From Clostridia bacterium (lineage in GTDB: Bacteria; Bacillota; Clostridia; Christensenellales; Aristaeellaceae): a DNA stretch of 48,770 nt. This document shows positions 1-8,107 of the stretch, piece by piece. Both the position numbers and the translations under genes were made by a program. How positions within the stretch are numbered: position 1 is the stretch's first letter; every line of letters begins with the position of its first letter. The notes under the pieces are model-generated. The model saw only the letters and a program-made list of their open reading frames with translations. It was not told the origin of the DNA and searched no databases. The DNA lies in assembly GCA_017936375.1 (NCBI GenBank), contig JAGBFR010000051.1:1-48770 (forward strand). The letters run 5' to 3'.

Positions 1-15
1 ACTTTTATGATGGCT

Positions 16-137
16 TACCCGTTAACGGGTAGTAGGGCATTCAATGCGAATGAAGGATAGTTCAGTGCGTCTTGAGACGCGGCAAGTACATTCGCCTTGA
101 AGGCGTAGAGCATACCACCGGCTGAGCCGGTGGTTTT
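16..137 (+). repeat. Cluster of four consecutive hairpins, possible IS200/IS605-type right end or structured RNA
   Basis: Four short inverted repeats follow one another: a perfect 16-bp palindrome at 16-31, GCGTC/GACGC at 67-71/76-80, CGCCT/AGGCG at 93-97/101-105, and a 9-bp stem ACCACCGGC/GCCGGTGGT at 114-122/126-134 followed by TTTT. Three of the loops are TGA or TTGA. No gene covers the stretch. Runs of hairpins ending in a CCACCGGC-type stem plus TTTTGAT resemble, from memory, the right ends (and guide-RNA regions) of IS200/IS605-group elements in Clostridia, but no transposase lies inside the window, so this is inference. It could equally be the 3' end of an unrelated structured transcript whose gene lies to the left. 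Confidence 0.4.
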
Positions 138-300
138 GATTGCCGGAATGATCCGCTGCGGATTTGAGAACCGCATGCTTTTGCTCTGATCCGGGCATCA
201 TGGCCCCATTGCCGCCTTCATCATCCGGGCGTTAAGCCCTCTTTATCATCGAAAACGACGCCTCTTCAAAGAAAAAACCCAAATATTGCGTGATTTTTTC
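138..300. other. Non-coding spacer, no gene seen
   Basis: No open frame with a ribosome binding site or coding-like codon use is visible. One short inverted repeat (ATCCGC/GCGGAT near 150-162) is present. The stretch separates the left-edge hairpin cluster from the glgP promoter. Confidence 0.5.
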
Positions 301-329
301 TTGTCACCCCCAGCGTTCTATGCTATAAT
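301..329 (+). promoter_or_regulatory. Sigma-A type promoter of glgP
   Basis: TTGTCA at 301-306 and a perfect TATAAT at 324-329 are separated by 17 bases. This gives a leader of about 95 nt ahead of the glgP start at 432. Confidence 0.8.
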
Positions 330-431
330 GGGCGGTACTTGCCCGCAAAATCGGGTGATTGACATAGATCAATTCTGATTCGCGCCGGGGTTTCATCGCT
401 CCGCCGCCAACCACCAGGAGGGTTTTCACCT

Positions 432-2894
432 ATGCCTCTGATGAACGAATACACCAAGGACACGATCAAGCAGTCCATCCTCAACAAGCTCCTTCGCTAC
501 TACGGCACCACCATCGAAGAAGCGACCCCGAAGCAGGTCTACGCCGCCGTGGCCTCCACCGTGCGCGACCAGATCATGCTCAAGTGGCGCTTTGAGAAGG
601 AAGCCCGCCGCGAGGAGAAGGCGAAGCGCCTGTACTACCTGTCCATCGAATTCCTCACCGGCCGCTGGCTGCACAACAACCTGCTTAACCTCTGCTCCAC
701 CAAGGAGTATGAAGAGGCGTTCAAGGAGCTGGGCCTGACGCTGCGCGGCGTGCTGCACGAGGAGCCGGAACCGGCGCTGGGCAATGGCGGTCTGGGCCGT
801 CTGGCTGCGTGCTTCCTTGATTCCCTTGCGACCCTGAACCTCCCGGCCATGGGCTGCACCATCCGCTACGAGTACGGCCTGTTCCGCCAGCGCATCGTCG
901 ACGGCCAGCAGGTTGAGGTGCCGGATGAGTGGCTGACCTACGGCAACTCCTGGGAGATCCCGACCCAGCGCGACGCCGTCACCGTCCGTTTCGGCGGCCA
1001 GATGATGGAGAGCTGGATGGGCGGCAAGAACTACGTCTACCTGCAGAACACCGAGGACGTCATCGCCGTGCCGTATGATCTGCCGATCGTCGGCTATGAC
1101 AATGAGGTCGTCGACCGCCTGCGCATGTGGAGCGCCGTGCTTCCGCGCAACTTCAACCTCGAGAAGTTCTCCGCCGGCGATTACAACGGCTCCTCTGTGG
1201 ACAGCGACTCCATCGCCGCGCAGATCTCCAAGGTGCTCTATCCGGAGGACAACACCTACAACGGCAAGAAGCTGCGCCTGATGCAGGAGTACTTCCTCGT
1301 CTCCGCGACGCTGCAGTACGCCATCAAGGACTTCAAGCGCATCTACGGCAGCAACATGGAGCTCCTGCCGGAGAAGGTCGCCTTCCACATCAACGACACG
1401 CACCCGGCAATGGTCATCCCGGAGCTGATGCGCATCCTCGTGGACGAGGAGCATCTGCCGTGGGAGGCTGCCGAGCGCATCACCCAGAATACCGTCGCCT
1501 ACACCAACCACACCATCATGGCCGAGGCGCTGGAGAAGTGGCCGGAGAGCATGATGCGCGAGACCCTGCCGAGGATCTATTCCATCATGCAGGAGCTCAA
1601 CCGCCGCCTGTGCCAGAAGCTGTTTGACCGCTTCCCGGGCGAGTGGGACCGCATCGGCCACATGGCCATCCTCGCCTACGATCAGGCGCACATGGCCAAC
1701 ATGTGCATCGCCTATTCGAAGGCGGTCAACGGCGTTTCCCAGCTGCACGGCGATATCCTCAAGCGCAGCACCTTCTCTGACTACTACAAGATCATGCCGG
1801 AGAAGTTCTGCGCCATCACCAACGGCATCACCCCGCGCCGCTGGCTGATGCTGGCCAACCCGTCCCTCTCCGCGCTGCTTGACGATGCGATCGGTCAGGG
1901 CTGGCGCAAGGATACCATGGAGCTCGAGCGCCTGCTCCCGCTCGCGGACGACGCGGCCTTCATCGAGGCCTTTGCGAAGGTCAAGTATGAGAACAAGGCG
2001 CGCTTCTCCCGCTGGATCAACCGCCATCAGGGCCTGGAGCTGAACCCGGACACCATGTTCGACGTTCAGGTCAAGCGCCTGCACGAGTACAAGCGTCAGC
2101 TGCTCAACGCGCTGCACATCCTTGTCCTCTATAACCGCATCTGCGACGATCCGAACTACACCATGGCGCCGCGCACCTTCATCTTCGGCGCGAAGGCCGC
2201 GCCGGGCTACCGCCGCGCCAAGGAGATCATCCACTTCATCAACGTGCTCTCCGCGAAGATTGCGGAGCATCCGCGCGCGAGCAAGATGATCAAGATCGTC
2301 TTCCTGCAGAACTACAACGTCTCCACCGCCGAGATGCTCATGCCGGCCTCCGAGGTCAGCGAGCAGCTGTCCACCGCCTCCAAGGAGGCCTCCGGCACCG
2401 GCAACATGAAGTTCATGATGAACGGCGCGGTCACCATCGGCACGCTGGACGGCGCGAACGTGGAGATTGCGGAGCTCGTCGGCGATGAGAACTGCTACAT
2501 CTTCGGCATGCGCTCTCATGAGGTCGAGGCGATCTATGCCTCCGGCACCTACAACAGCCTGGAGATCTATGAGACCAACGGCGAGCTGCGCCGCGCGCTC
2601 AATATGTTCTTTGACGGCAGCCTGACCCCGGATAATCCGAGGATGTTCGAGGGCCTCTACCGCGCGCTTGTCTTCTCTGACAACGGCGGCATGGCCGATC
2701 CGTATCTGGTGCTCAAGGACTTCGGCTCCTATCAGGGTGCGCAGCGCCGTCTGGGCAATGACTACCTCGATCAGAAGGCGTGGACGAAGAAGGAGATCAT
2801 CAACGTCGCCAAGTCCGGCGTGTTCTCCTCCGACCGCACGATCAAGGAGTACAACGACATGATCTGGCATCTGCCGACGCTGACGCGCAAGTAA
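432..2894 (+). CDS. glgP: Glycogen/maltodextrin phosphorylase
   Basis: The 820-residue product phosphorolyses alpha-1,4-glucan ends to glucose 1-phosphate in the cytoplasm, using pyridoxal phosphate (PLP). The length fits the GT35 family. The PLP-lysine region is clear: EASGTGNMKFMMNGA with the lysine at about residue 660, followed by TLDGANVEI. Other family blocks are present: NGGLGRLAACFLDSLATL near residue 117 and HINDTHPAM near 317. The ATG at 432 is 9 bases after AGGAGGG. The gene is monocistronic between its own promoter and a strong terminator; no other glycogen gene is adjacent. Specificity for glycogen versus maltodextrin cannot be read from the sequence. Confidence 0.95.
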   Translation: MPLMNEYTKDTIKQSILNKLLRYYGTTIEEATPKQVYAAVASTVRDQIMLKWRFEKEARREEKAKRLYYLSIEFLTGRWLHNNLLNLCSTKEYEEAFKELGLTLRGVLHEEPEPALGNGGLGRLAACFLDSLATLNLPAMGCTIRYEYGLFRQRIVDGQQVEVPDEWLTYGNSWEIPTQRDAVTVRFGGQMMESWMGGKNYVYLQNTEDVIAVPYDLPIVGYDNEVVDRLRMWSAVLPRNFNLEKFSAGDYNGSSVDSDSIAAQISKVLYPEDNTYNGKKLRLMQEYFLVSATLQYAIKDFKRIYGSNMELLPEKVAFHINDTHPAMVIPELMRILVDEEHLPWEAAERITQNTVAYTNHTIMAEALEKWPESMMRETLPRIYSIMQELNRRLCQKLFDRFPGEWDRIGHMAILAYDQAHMANMCIAYSKAVNGVSQLHGDILKRSTFSDYYKIMPEKFCAITNGITPRRWLMLANPSLSALLDDAIGQGWRKDTMELERLLPLADDAAFIEAFAKVKYENKARFSRWINRHQGLELNPDTMFDVQVKRLHEYKRQLLNALHILVLYNRICDDPNYTMAPRTFIFGAKAAPGYRRAKEIIHFINVLSAKIAEHPRASKMIKIVFLQNYNVSTAEMLMPASEVSEQLSTASKEASGTGNMKFMMNGAVTIGTLDGANVEIAELVGDENCYIFGMRSHEVEAIYASGTYNSLEIYETNGELRRALNMFFDGSLTPDNPRMFEGLYRALVFSDNGGMADPYLVLKDFGSYQGAQRRLGNDYLDQKAWTKKEIINVAKSGVFSSDRTIKEYNDMIWHLPTLTRK

Positions 2895-2905
2895 TTGCCT
2901 GATCC

Positions 2906-2940
2906 AATCCCTTCCCTATACAGGGGAGGGATTTTTCTTT
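2906..2940 (+). terminator. Intrinsic terminator of glgP
   Basis: An 11-bp stem (AATCCCTTCCC paired with GGGGAGGGATT, one G-U) with a TATACA loop runs into TTTTTCTTTT twelve bases after the glgP stop. Confidence 0.9.
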
Positions 2941-2955
2941 TCGGGTTCTGCACAG

Positions 2956-2985
2956 TTGACTTTTTTCCGGAATTTGTGATACACT
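2956..2985 (+). promoter_or_regulatory. Promoter of the MATE transporter gene
   Basis: TTGACT at 2956-2961 and an extended -10, TGaTACACT at 2977-2985, are 18 bases apart. The same extended element recurs at the pgk promoter. Confidence 0.65.
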
Positions 2986-3096
2986 TCATCTGTTCATCGG
3001 AGGGTTTGGTTTTCCAGGCTGGATAAGATGCCGCAGCAGACGCTGCGGAGCTTTATCCGGCCTTTTCTGCTTTTGAGCATCACGGAGGCAAGGATT

Positions 3097-4458
3097 ATGG
3101 AAGAGAAAAAGATCAGCAATTTCACACAGGGCAGGATACTGGGACCGCTGCTCGGCTTTGCCGTGCCCGTGCTCTTTGCCATGTTCCTGCAGACAATGTA
3201 CGGCGCGGTCGACCTGCTGATCGTCGGTCAGTATGCGGATACGGCGGACGTCTCCGCTGTCGCCACCGGCAGCCAGCTGATGCACACCGTCACCACGGTG
3301 CTCGTCGGCCTTGCGATGGGCATCACCGTCCTGCTCGCGCAGAAGATCGGCGAGGGGAAGCCGCGCGTCGCCGGGTGCGTCATCGGCAGCGGCGTCACGC
3401 TCTTTGCTGCGATGGCGGCGGTGATGACCCTGCTGCTCGTCATGCTGACGGAGCCGCTTTGCAGGCTGCTGCATGCGCCGGAGAATGCATTCTCGCAGAC
3501 GGTGGACTATGTGCGCATCTGCTCGGGCGGCACGGCCTTCATCATCGCCTTCAACGTCCTTGGCAGCGTATTCAGGGGCATCGGCGACTCGAAGATGCCG
3601 CTCATCACGGTCGCCATCGCCTGCGCGGCCAATATCGCGGGCGACTGGCTGCTCGTCGCTGTCTTTGGCATGGGCGCAGCCGGCGCGGCGTGGGCGACGG
3701 TCTTGGCGCAGGGGCTGAGCGTCGTTCTCTCGCTGCTGATCATCGCGCGACGCCGCCTGCCGTTCGAGTTCCACAGGAGCGACCTGCGGCCCGATCGCGC
3801 ACTGGCGGGGCATATCCTGCGCATCGGCACGCCCATCGCCCTGCAGGATCTGCTGGTCAGCGTCTCCTTCCTCGTCATCACCGCAATCGTCAATTCCCTC
3901 GGCCTGATTCAGTCCGCCGGCGTGGGCGTGGCGGAGAAGCTCTGCGGCTTCATCATGCTCGTGCCCTCCGCGTTCTCGCAGTCCATGAGCGCCTTTGTCG
4001 GGCAGAATATCGGCGCGGGCCAGCCGCAGCGCGCGAGGAAAGCGCTCTTCTACGGCATCGGCGCGTCTCTGTGCGCGGGCGTTGTGATGTTCTATATGAC
4101 CTTTGCGCACGGCGCGGCGCTCTCCGCGCTCTTTGCCAGGGATGAGGCGGTCATCCTCGCCGCGGCGGATTACCTGCGCGCCTATGGGCTTGACTGTCTG
4201 CTGACCTCGTTCCTCTTCTGCTTCAGCGGCTATTTCAGCGGCAGGGGAAAGACGGTCTTCGTCATGCTGCAGGGCGTTATCGGCGCGTTCCTCGTGCGCA
4301 TACCGGTGTCCTTCCTCGTCAGCCGGATTCCGGGCGTGTCGCTCTTTGCCATCGGGCTTGCGACGCCTGCGTCCACGCTGGTGCAGATTATCCTCTGCGG
4401 CGCGTACTTCATGCGCGAAATGCGGCAGGAGAGGGCTGAACTGGGCGCGAAAGCATAA
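3097..4458 (+). CDS. MATE family multidrug/cation antiporter
   Basis: The 453-residue inner-membrane protein has the two-bundle, 12-helix pattern of the MATE superfamily and probably extrudes cationic compounds against Na+ or H+. The N-terminal block FTQGRILGPLLGFAVPVLFA and the early loop with YGAVDLLIVGQYADT are typical of the DinF/NorM-like bacterial branch. I chose the ATG at 3097 because CGGAGGC lies 7 bases before it; the frame stays open upstream to 3028, but that start has no ribosome binding site and would add a hydrophilic-hydrophobic run absent from the family. It has its own promoter and terminator. No regulator is adjacent, and the substrate is unknown. Confidence 0.9.
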   Translation: MEEKKISNFTQGRILGPLLGFAVPVLFAMFLQTMYGAVDLLIVGQYADTADVSAVATGSQLMHTVTTVLVGLAMGITVLLAQKIGEGKPRVAGCVIGSGVTLFAAMAAVMTLLLVMLTEPLCRLLHAPENAFSQTVDYVRICSGGTAFIIAFNVLGSVFRGIGDSKMPLITVAIACAANIAGDWLLVAVFGMGAAGAAWATVLAQGLSVVLSLLIIARRRLPFEFHRSDLRPDRALAGHILRIGTPIALQDLLVSVSFLVITAIVNSLGLIQSAGVGVAEKLCGFIMLVPSAFSQSMSAFVGQNIGAGQPQRARKALFYGIGASLCAGVVMFYMTFAHGAALSALFARDEAVILAAADYLRAYGLDCLLTSFLFCFSGYFSGRGKTVFVMLQGVIGAFLVRIPVSFLVSRIPGVSLFAIGLATPASTLVQIILCGAYFMREMRQERAELGAKA

Positions 4459-4469
4459 TAAGGCTATGA

Positions 4470-4500
4470 GGCTGCACGGCGTGCAGCCCCTTGTCATTTT
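4470..4500 (+). terminator. Terminator after the MATE gene, overlapping the cggR -35 box
   Basis: GGCTGCAC/GTGCAGCC forms an 8-bp stem at 4470-4488, followed by CCTTGTCATTTT. The tail is only moderately T-rich, because TTGTCA in it doubles as the next promoter's -35 element. Confidence 0.65.
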
Positions 4501-4519
4501 CCGGTCGATGTGCTATGCT
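4491..4519 (+). promoter_or_regulatory. Promoter of cggR
   Basis: TTGTCA at 4491-4496 and TATGCT at 4514-4519 are 17 bases apart, and a TG at 4511-4512 makes an extended -10. The -35 box lies in the tail of the preceding terminator. Confidence 0.75.
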
Positions 4520-4527
4520 GAACGCGA

Positions 4528-4596
4528 CGGGACAAAATGGAAGGCGCGGGGCAGATTCCGCCCGCGCGGATGACGAACATACATAGGACAAACCGG
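4528..4596 (+). promoter_or_regulatory. Possible CggR operator region in the cggR leader
   Basis: The known Bacillus CggR operator carries direct repeats starting CGGGAC. Here CGGGAC occurs at 4528-4533 just downstream of the promoter. The motif GGACAAA followed by GG occurs twice (4530-4540 and 4586-4596), spaced 56 bases. The position suits autoregulation, but the repeat spacing does not match the Bacillus operator, so this is only a candidate. Confidence 0.25.
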
Positions 4597-4612
4597 ATAC
4601 AGGGGGCGGGAT

Positions 4613-5638
4613 ATGGATACGTCGATTCTGGCGACGCTGTCGCTGATGGCGCCGGACCTGATGGAGGAGATGGAGCTGCGCGCGCTGGTGCTTGAGCGCG
4701 TGGGCGCGCTTTCGCCGATCGGGCGGCGTGCGCTGGCGGCGCGGCTCAATCTGACGGAGCGCGAGGTGCGCTCTGCCGCCGATGCGCTGCGCGAAGCGGG
4801 CTGCCTGATGCAGTCTGCGGCGGGGATGGAATTGACCGCGCAGGGGCGTGCGCTTGCCGATGCTGCAAGGACGGTCTCCCGCGGGCGCAGGTCTCTGCAG
4901 CAGATGGAATACGTCCTCTCCCGCAGGCTGAATGCGGAGCGCGTATGCGTCGTGCGCGGCAATGCCGAGCAGGATGAGAGCGTGCTGGGCGAGGCGGCGC
5001 GTGCCGCGGCGCGGCAGATCCGCTTTCTCCTGCAGGGGGCGCATGTGCTGGCGGTCTCCGGCGGGCGGACGATCGCGCGCACGGCGGAGGCCATCGAGCC
5101 CGCCGCCCCGATGGATGTGACCGTTGTGCCTGCGCGCGGCGGCATGGTCGGGGATGTGCGCACGCAGGCCAATACGCTGGCGGAGGCGTTCGCCGGGCGG
5201 CTTGGCGGCGGCTGCCGCCTGCTGCATCTGCCGGACGGCCTCTCCCGCGGCGCGGCGGACGAGCTTTCGCATTTGCCGCAGGTGAGGGAGGCGCTGGAGC
5301 TTCTGGGCCATGCGGATGTGTTGCTCTACGGCGTTGGCCGGGCGCGGCTTTTGATGGAGCGCCGCGGCATGAGTTACGCGGAGCGCGACGCGCTGGAGCG
5401 TGCGGGCGCTGTGGCGGAGGCGCTGGGCTTTTACTTTGATGCGCAGGGGCGCGTGGTCGGCGGGCGCTCCGTCGCCCTGCGCGAGGAGCAGATTGGCCGC
5501 ACGAGCCGCGCTGCGATGGTCGCCTGCGGCGCGGGCAAGGCGGAGGCGATCGCGGCGGTCTGCGCGCATCATCCGCACAGGCTGCTGGTGACCGATGAGA
5601 GCGCGGCGCTCAGGCTTCTGGAGCTGCTGCGGGCATAG
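4613..5638 (+). CDS. cggR: Central glycolytic genes regulator CggR (SorC family)
   Basis: The 341-residue repressor has an N-terminal helix-turn-helix (residues about 25-85, with ALSPIGRRALAARLNLTEREVR) and a SorC-type phosphosugar-binding domain to the end. In Bacillus it binds DNA until fructose 1,6-bisphosphate releases it. Family blocks include VLAVSGGRTIARTAEAI, VVPARGGMVGDVRTQANT and VACGAGKAEAI, closely paralleling Bacillus CggR along the whole length. It sits directly upstream of pgk-tpiA-gpmI, its usual regulon, but gapA, normally the next gene, is missing. The ribosome binding site is a weak GGGGGCGGG. The pgk group has its own promoter 3' of cggR, so CggR may act there as well as on itself. 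Confidence 0.93.
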   Translation: MDTSILATLSLMAPDLMEEMELRALVLERVGALSPIGRRALAARLNLTEREVRSAADALREAGCLMQSAAGMELTAQGRALADAARTVSRGRRSLQQMEYVLSRRLNAERVCVVRGNAEQDESVLGEAARAAARQIRFLLQGAHVLAVSGGRTIARTAEAIEPAAPMDVTVVPARGGMVGDVRTQANTLAEAFAGRLGGGCRLLHLPDGLSRGAADELSHLPQVREALELLGHADVLLYGVGRARLLMERRGMSYAERDALERAGAVAEALGFYFDAQGRVVGGRSVALREEQIGRTSRAAMVACGAGKAEAIAAVCAHHPHRLLVTDESAALRLLELLRA

Positions 5639-5679
5639 CGCTGAAAAAACGGTTTGAATCCTTGTTTTAGTTGCGGGAT

Positions 5680-5722
5680 TTTTCGCGAAAACTTTGACAA
5701 TTACAAGAAAAGATGATACACT
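5680..5722 (+). promoter_or_regulatory. Promoter of the pgk-tpiA-gpmI group with an adjacent palindrome
   Basis: TTGACA (5694-5699) and extended -10 TGaTACACT (TACACT at 5717-5722) are 17 bases apart, a near-consensus strong promoter. A perfect 12-bp palindrome TTTTCGCGAAAA (5680-5691) abuts the -35 box and could be an operator or the end of a weak cggR terminator. The leader to pgk is about 140 nt. Confidence 0.8.
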
Positions 5723-5871
5723 AATTAGGATCGTTGGAGTCTGCTCCGGCGAGGGAAAGCGAGCAAAGCCCGGCCCTGACCGGCTGCGGCTTTCACGGGG
5801 CGCGCGGATCCCGCTGCGCGTGCCGGTATACAAGTGCGGGATACCGTACAACATGAATGGAGGAGTTTCCC

Positions 5872-7068
5872 ATGGCCAAGAAGACAGTTGAGGACATCAT
5901 CGTTTCCGGCAAGCGCGTGCTCGTCCGCTGTGACTTCAATGTCCCGATGAAGGACGGCAAGATCACCAACGACAAGCGCATCGTCGCTGCGCTGCCCACC
6001 ATCAAGAAGCTGATCGCTGACGGCGGCAGGGTTATCCTGTGCAGCCATCTGGGCAAGCCGAAGAATGGCCCGGAGGCCAAGTTCTCCCTGGCGCCGGTTG
6101 CCGAGCGCCTGTCTGAGTACCTGGGCAAGACCGTTGTTTTCGCGGATGACGACACCGTCGTCGGCGAGAATGCCAAGGCCGCTGTCGCCGCGATGAAGGA
6201 CGGCGACGTCGTGCTGCTGCAGAACACCCGCTTCCGCAAGGAAGAGACCAAGAACATCGAGGAGTTCTCCAAGGAGCTGGCTTCCCTGGCCGAGTGCTAT
6301 GTGGATGACGCCTTTGGTTCCTGCCATCGTGCGCACTGCTCCACCGCGGGCGTGACCGAGTTCCTCTCTCCGTGCGTTGCCGGCTATCTGATCGGCAAGG
6401 AGCTTGACATCATGGGCAAGGCCCTTGAGAACGCTGACCGTCCGTTCGTCGCCATCCTGGGCGGCGCGAAGGTCGCCGACAAGCTCAGCGTCATCGAGAA
6501 CCTGCTCGAGAAGGTCGACACCCTGATCATCGGCGGCGGCATGGCCTTCACCTTCCTGAAGGCTCAGGGCCTGGAGATCGGCAAGTCCCTGCTGGACGAG
6601 ACCAAGATCGACTACTGCAAGAACATGATGGAGAAAGCCGCGGCCAAGGGCGTCAAGCTCCTGCTGCCGGTTGACACCGTCTGCGTTCCGGAGTTCACCT
6701 TCGATCCGGCCGTCAAGACCCTGACCGTCGACGCCGACAAGATCCCGGCGGACATGGAGGGCTGCGACATCGGCCCGAAGACTGCCGAGCTCTATGCTGA
6801 GGCTGTCAAGAGCGCCAAGACCGTCATCTGGAACGGCCCGATGGGCGTGTTCGAGAACCCGACCCTTGCCGTGGGCACCCTGGCTGTTGCCAAGGCGCTG
6901 GCTGAGTCCGAGGCGATCACCATCATCGGCGGCGGCGACTCCGCGGCTGCTGTTGAGCAGATGGGCCTGGGCGACAAGATGACCCACATCTCCACCGGCG
7001 GTGGCGCCTCTCTCGAGTACCTCGAGGGCAAGACCCTGCCGGGCGTTGCCTGCCTCGACGAGAAGTAA
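5872..7068 (+). CDS. pgk: Phosphoglycerate kinase
   Basis: The 398-residue enzyme transfers the acyl phosphate of 1,3-bisphosphoglycerate to ADP, giving ATP and 3-phosphoglycerate. Both lobes are complete: N-lobe substrate motifs [22 protein letters not shown] and [11 protein letters not shown]; hinge and C-lobe [19 protein letters not shown] and the nucleotide-binding [11 protein letters not shown] and [14 protein letters not shown] chose ATG 5872 because GGAGGAG lies 8 bases upstream and MAKKTVEDI is the normal N-terminus; a longer in-frame ATG at 5857 overlaps that ribosome binding site. It is the first gene after its own strong promoter. Codon use is strongly biased, as expected for a highly expressed gene. 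Confidence 0.97.
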   Translation: MAKKTVEDIIVSGKRVLVRCDFNVPMKDGKITNDKRIVAALPTIKKLIADGGRVILCSHLGKPKNGPEAKFSLAPVAERLSEYLGKTVVFADDDTVVGENAKAAVAAMKDGDVVLLQNTRFRKEETKNIEEFSKELASLAECYVDDAFGSCHRAHCSTAGVTEFLSPCVAGYLIGKELDIMGKALENADRPFVAILGGAKVADKLSVIENLLEKVDTLIIGGGMAFTFLKAQGLEIGKSLLDETKIDYCKNMMEKAAAKGVKLLLPVDTVCVPEFTFDPAVKTLTVDADKIPADMEGCDIGPKTAELYAEAVKSAKTVIWNGPMGVFENPTLAVGTLAVAKALAESEAITIIGGGDSAAAVEQMGLGDKMTHISTGGGASLEYLEGKTLPGVACLDEK

Positions 7069-7161
7069 TCGGCATGCTGCCGATGGCGAATCCGACGATG
7101 CCGTGAAGGAATTTCCGCATGGTCGGGCGAGGCTGTCAGCCTGAGATTCTTAGCAATCCAC

Positions 7162-7196
7162 ATGCCCCGGGCGGCCTAGGGGCCGGCCCGGGGCAT
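7162..7196 (+). other. Strong intercistronic hairpin between pgk and tpiA
   Basis: An exact 11-bp stem (ATGCCCCGGGC at 7162-7172 with its complement at 7186-7196) encloses a second GGCC/GGCC stem. There is no T-run after it, so it looks like an mRNA processing or stability element, or a partial attenuator, rather than a terminator. Confidence 0.75.
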
Positions 7197-7237
7197 TACT
7201 ATGACAAGAGATTATCTGATTGATGGAGGTAATTACT

Positions 7238-7987
7238 ATGCGTAAGCCGATCATTGCCGGCAACTGGAAGATGAACAAGACCCCGTCCGAGGCCGCTCAG
7301 CTCGTCCGCGACCTGATCCCGCTGGTCAAGGACGCCTGCTGCGACGTCGTCGTCGGCGTTCCGGCTGTCAATTTCGCCGCCGTGTCCGAGGTCATCAAGG
7401 GCACCAACATCAAGCTCGGCGCTCAGAACATGCACTGGAAGGCTTCCGGCGCGTACACCGGCGAGCTCTCCGCTGCGATGCTCAAGGAGTGCGGCGTTGA
7501 GTACGTCATCCTCGGCCACAGCGAGCGCCGTCAGTACTTCGGCGAGACCGACGCGACCGTGAACCTGCGCACCCTCGCCGCCGTTGAGGCCGGCCTCACC
7601 CCGATCATCTGCGTGGGCGAGAAGAAGGAAGAGCGCGAGGCGGGCTACACCAACGCGCTGGTCGCCTATCAGACCCTCATCGCCCTGACCGGTCTGACCG
7701 CCGAGCAGGTCGCCAACGTCGTCGTCGCCTATGAGCCGGTCTGGGCCATCGGCACCGGCCTCACCGCCACCGACGAGCAGGCCAACGAGACCATCGGCGT
7801 CATCCGTGAAGCCATCCGCGGCGTCTACGGCGAGGCGGCTGACAAGGTCCGCATCCAGTACGGCGGCTCCATGAATCCGAAGAACTGCAAGGGCCTCATG
7901 GCTCAGCCGGAAATCGACGGCGGCCTCATCGGCGGCGCGTCCCTGAAGGCGGAGGACTTCTCCAAGGTCGTCGGCTTCGACAAGTAA
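7238..7987 (+). CDS. tpiA: Triosephosphate isomerase
   Basis: The 249-residue TIM-barrel enzyme interconverts dihydroxyacetone phosphate and glyceraldehyde 3-phosphate. Catalytic residues are in place: Lys11 in AGNWKMN, His94 in VILGHSERRQ and Glu166 in AYEPVWAIGTG; the phosphate-binding YGGSM and GGLIGGASL segments close the barrel. The start at 7238 has GGAGGT 7 bases upstream; the in-frame ATGs at 7220 and 7223 lie before that site. It is expected to be co-transcribed with pgk across the 7162-7196 hairpin and with gpmI downstream. Confidence 0.97.
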   Translation: MRKPIIAGNWKMNKTPSEAAQLVRDLIPLVKDACCDVVVGVPAVNFAAVSEVIKGTNIKLGAQNMHWKASGAYTGELSAAMLKECGVEYVILGHSERRQYFGETDATVNLRTLAAVEAGLTPIICVGEKKEEREAGYTNALVAYQTLIALTGLTAEQVANVVVAYEPVWAIGTGLTATDEQANETIGVIREAIRGVYGEAADKVRIQYGGSMNPKNCKGLMAQPEIDGGLIGGASLKAEDFSKVVGFDK

Positions 7988-8006
7988 TCAAGCTGCTTTG
8001 CGTTGA

Positions 8007-8027
8007 GGGAGGGGCGGCGCCCCTCCC
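8007..8027 (+). other. GC-rich hairpin after tpiA
   Basis: A perfect 9-bp stem GGGAGGGGC/GCCCCTCCC with a GGC loop lies 20 bases after the tpiA stop. There is no T-run behind it, so termination on the plus strand would be weak. Confidence 0.6.
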
Positions 8028-8053
8028 CCTACCATGCAGCCTTGCAGATAAAA

Positions 8054-8083
8054 CGTAGGGGCGGGGCTCTGCTCCGCCCTGAT
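8054..8083 (+). repeat. REP-like hairpin in the tpiA-gpmI gap
   Basis: GTAGGGGCGGGGCTC followed by TGCTCCGCCC folds into a stem. Its GCAGAGCCCC core (on the minus strand) resembles the end hairpin of the two long repeats at 17211 and 43197. Short hairpins beginning GTAGGGGCG are a familiar intergenic repeat type in Clostridia; assignment to a family is from memory. Confidence 0.45.
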
Positions 8084-8107
8084 TCCGTAACAGAAGGAGT
8101 TTATACC

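Noticed and set aside
426-2870. Long open frame on the minus strand opposite glgP (and similar long frames opposite gpmI, glnN and the GT-C genes)
   Set aside because: High GC at third positions keeps the antisense frame open. The translations are Arg/Ala/His-rich with no domain, and no ribosome binding sites are present.
7162-7196. Intrinsic terminator between pgk and tpiA
   Set aside because: The stem is strong but has no T-run after it, and tpiA has no obvious promoter of its own.
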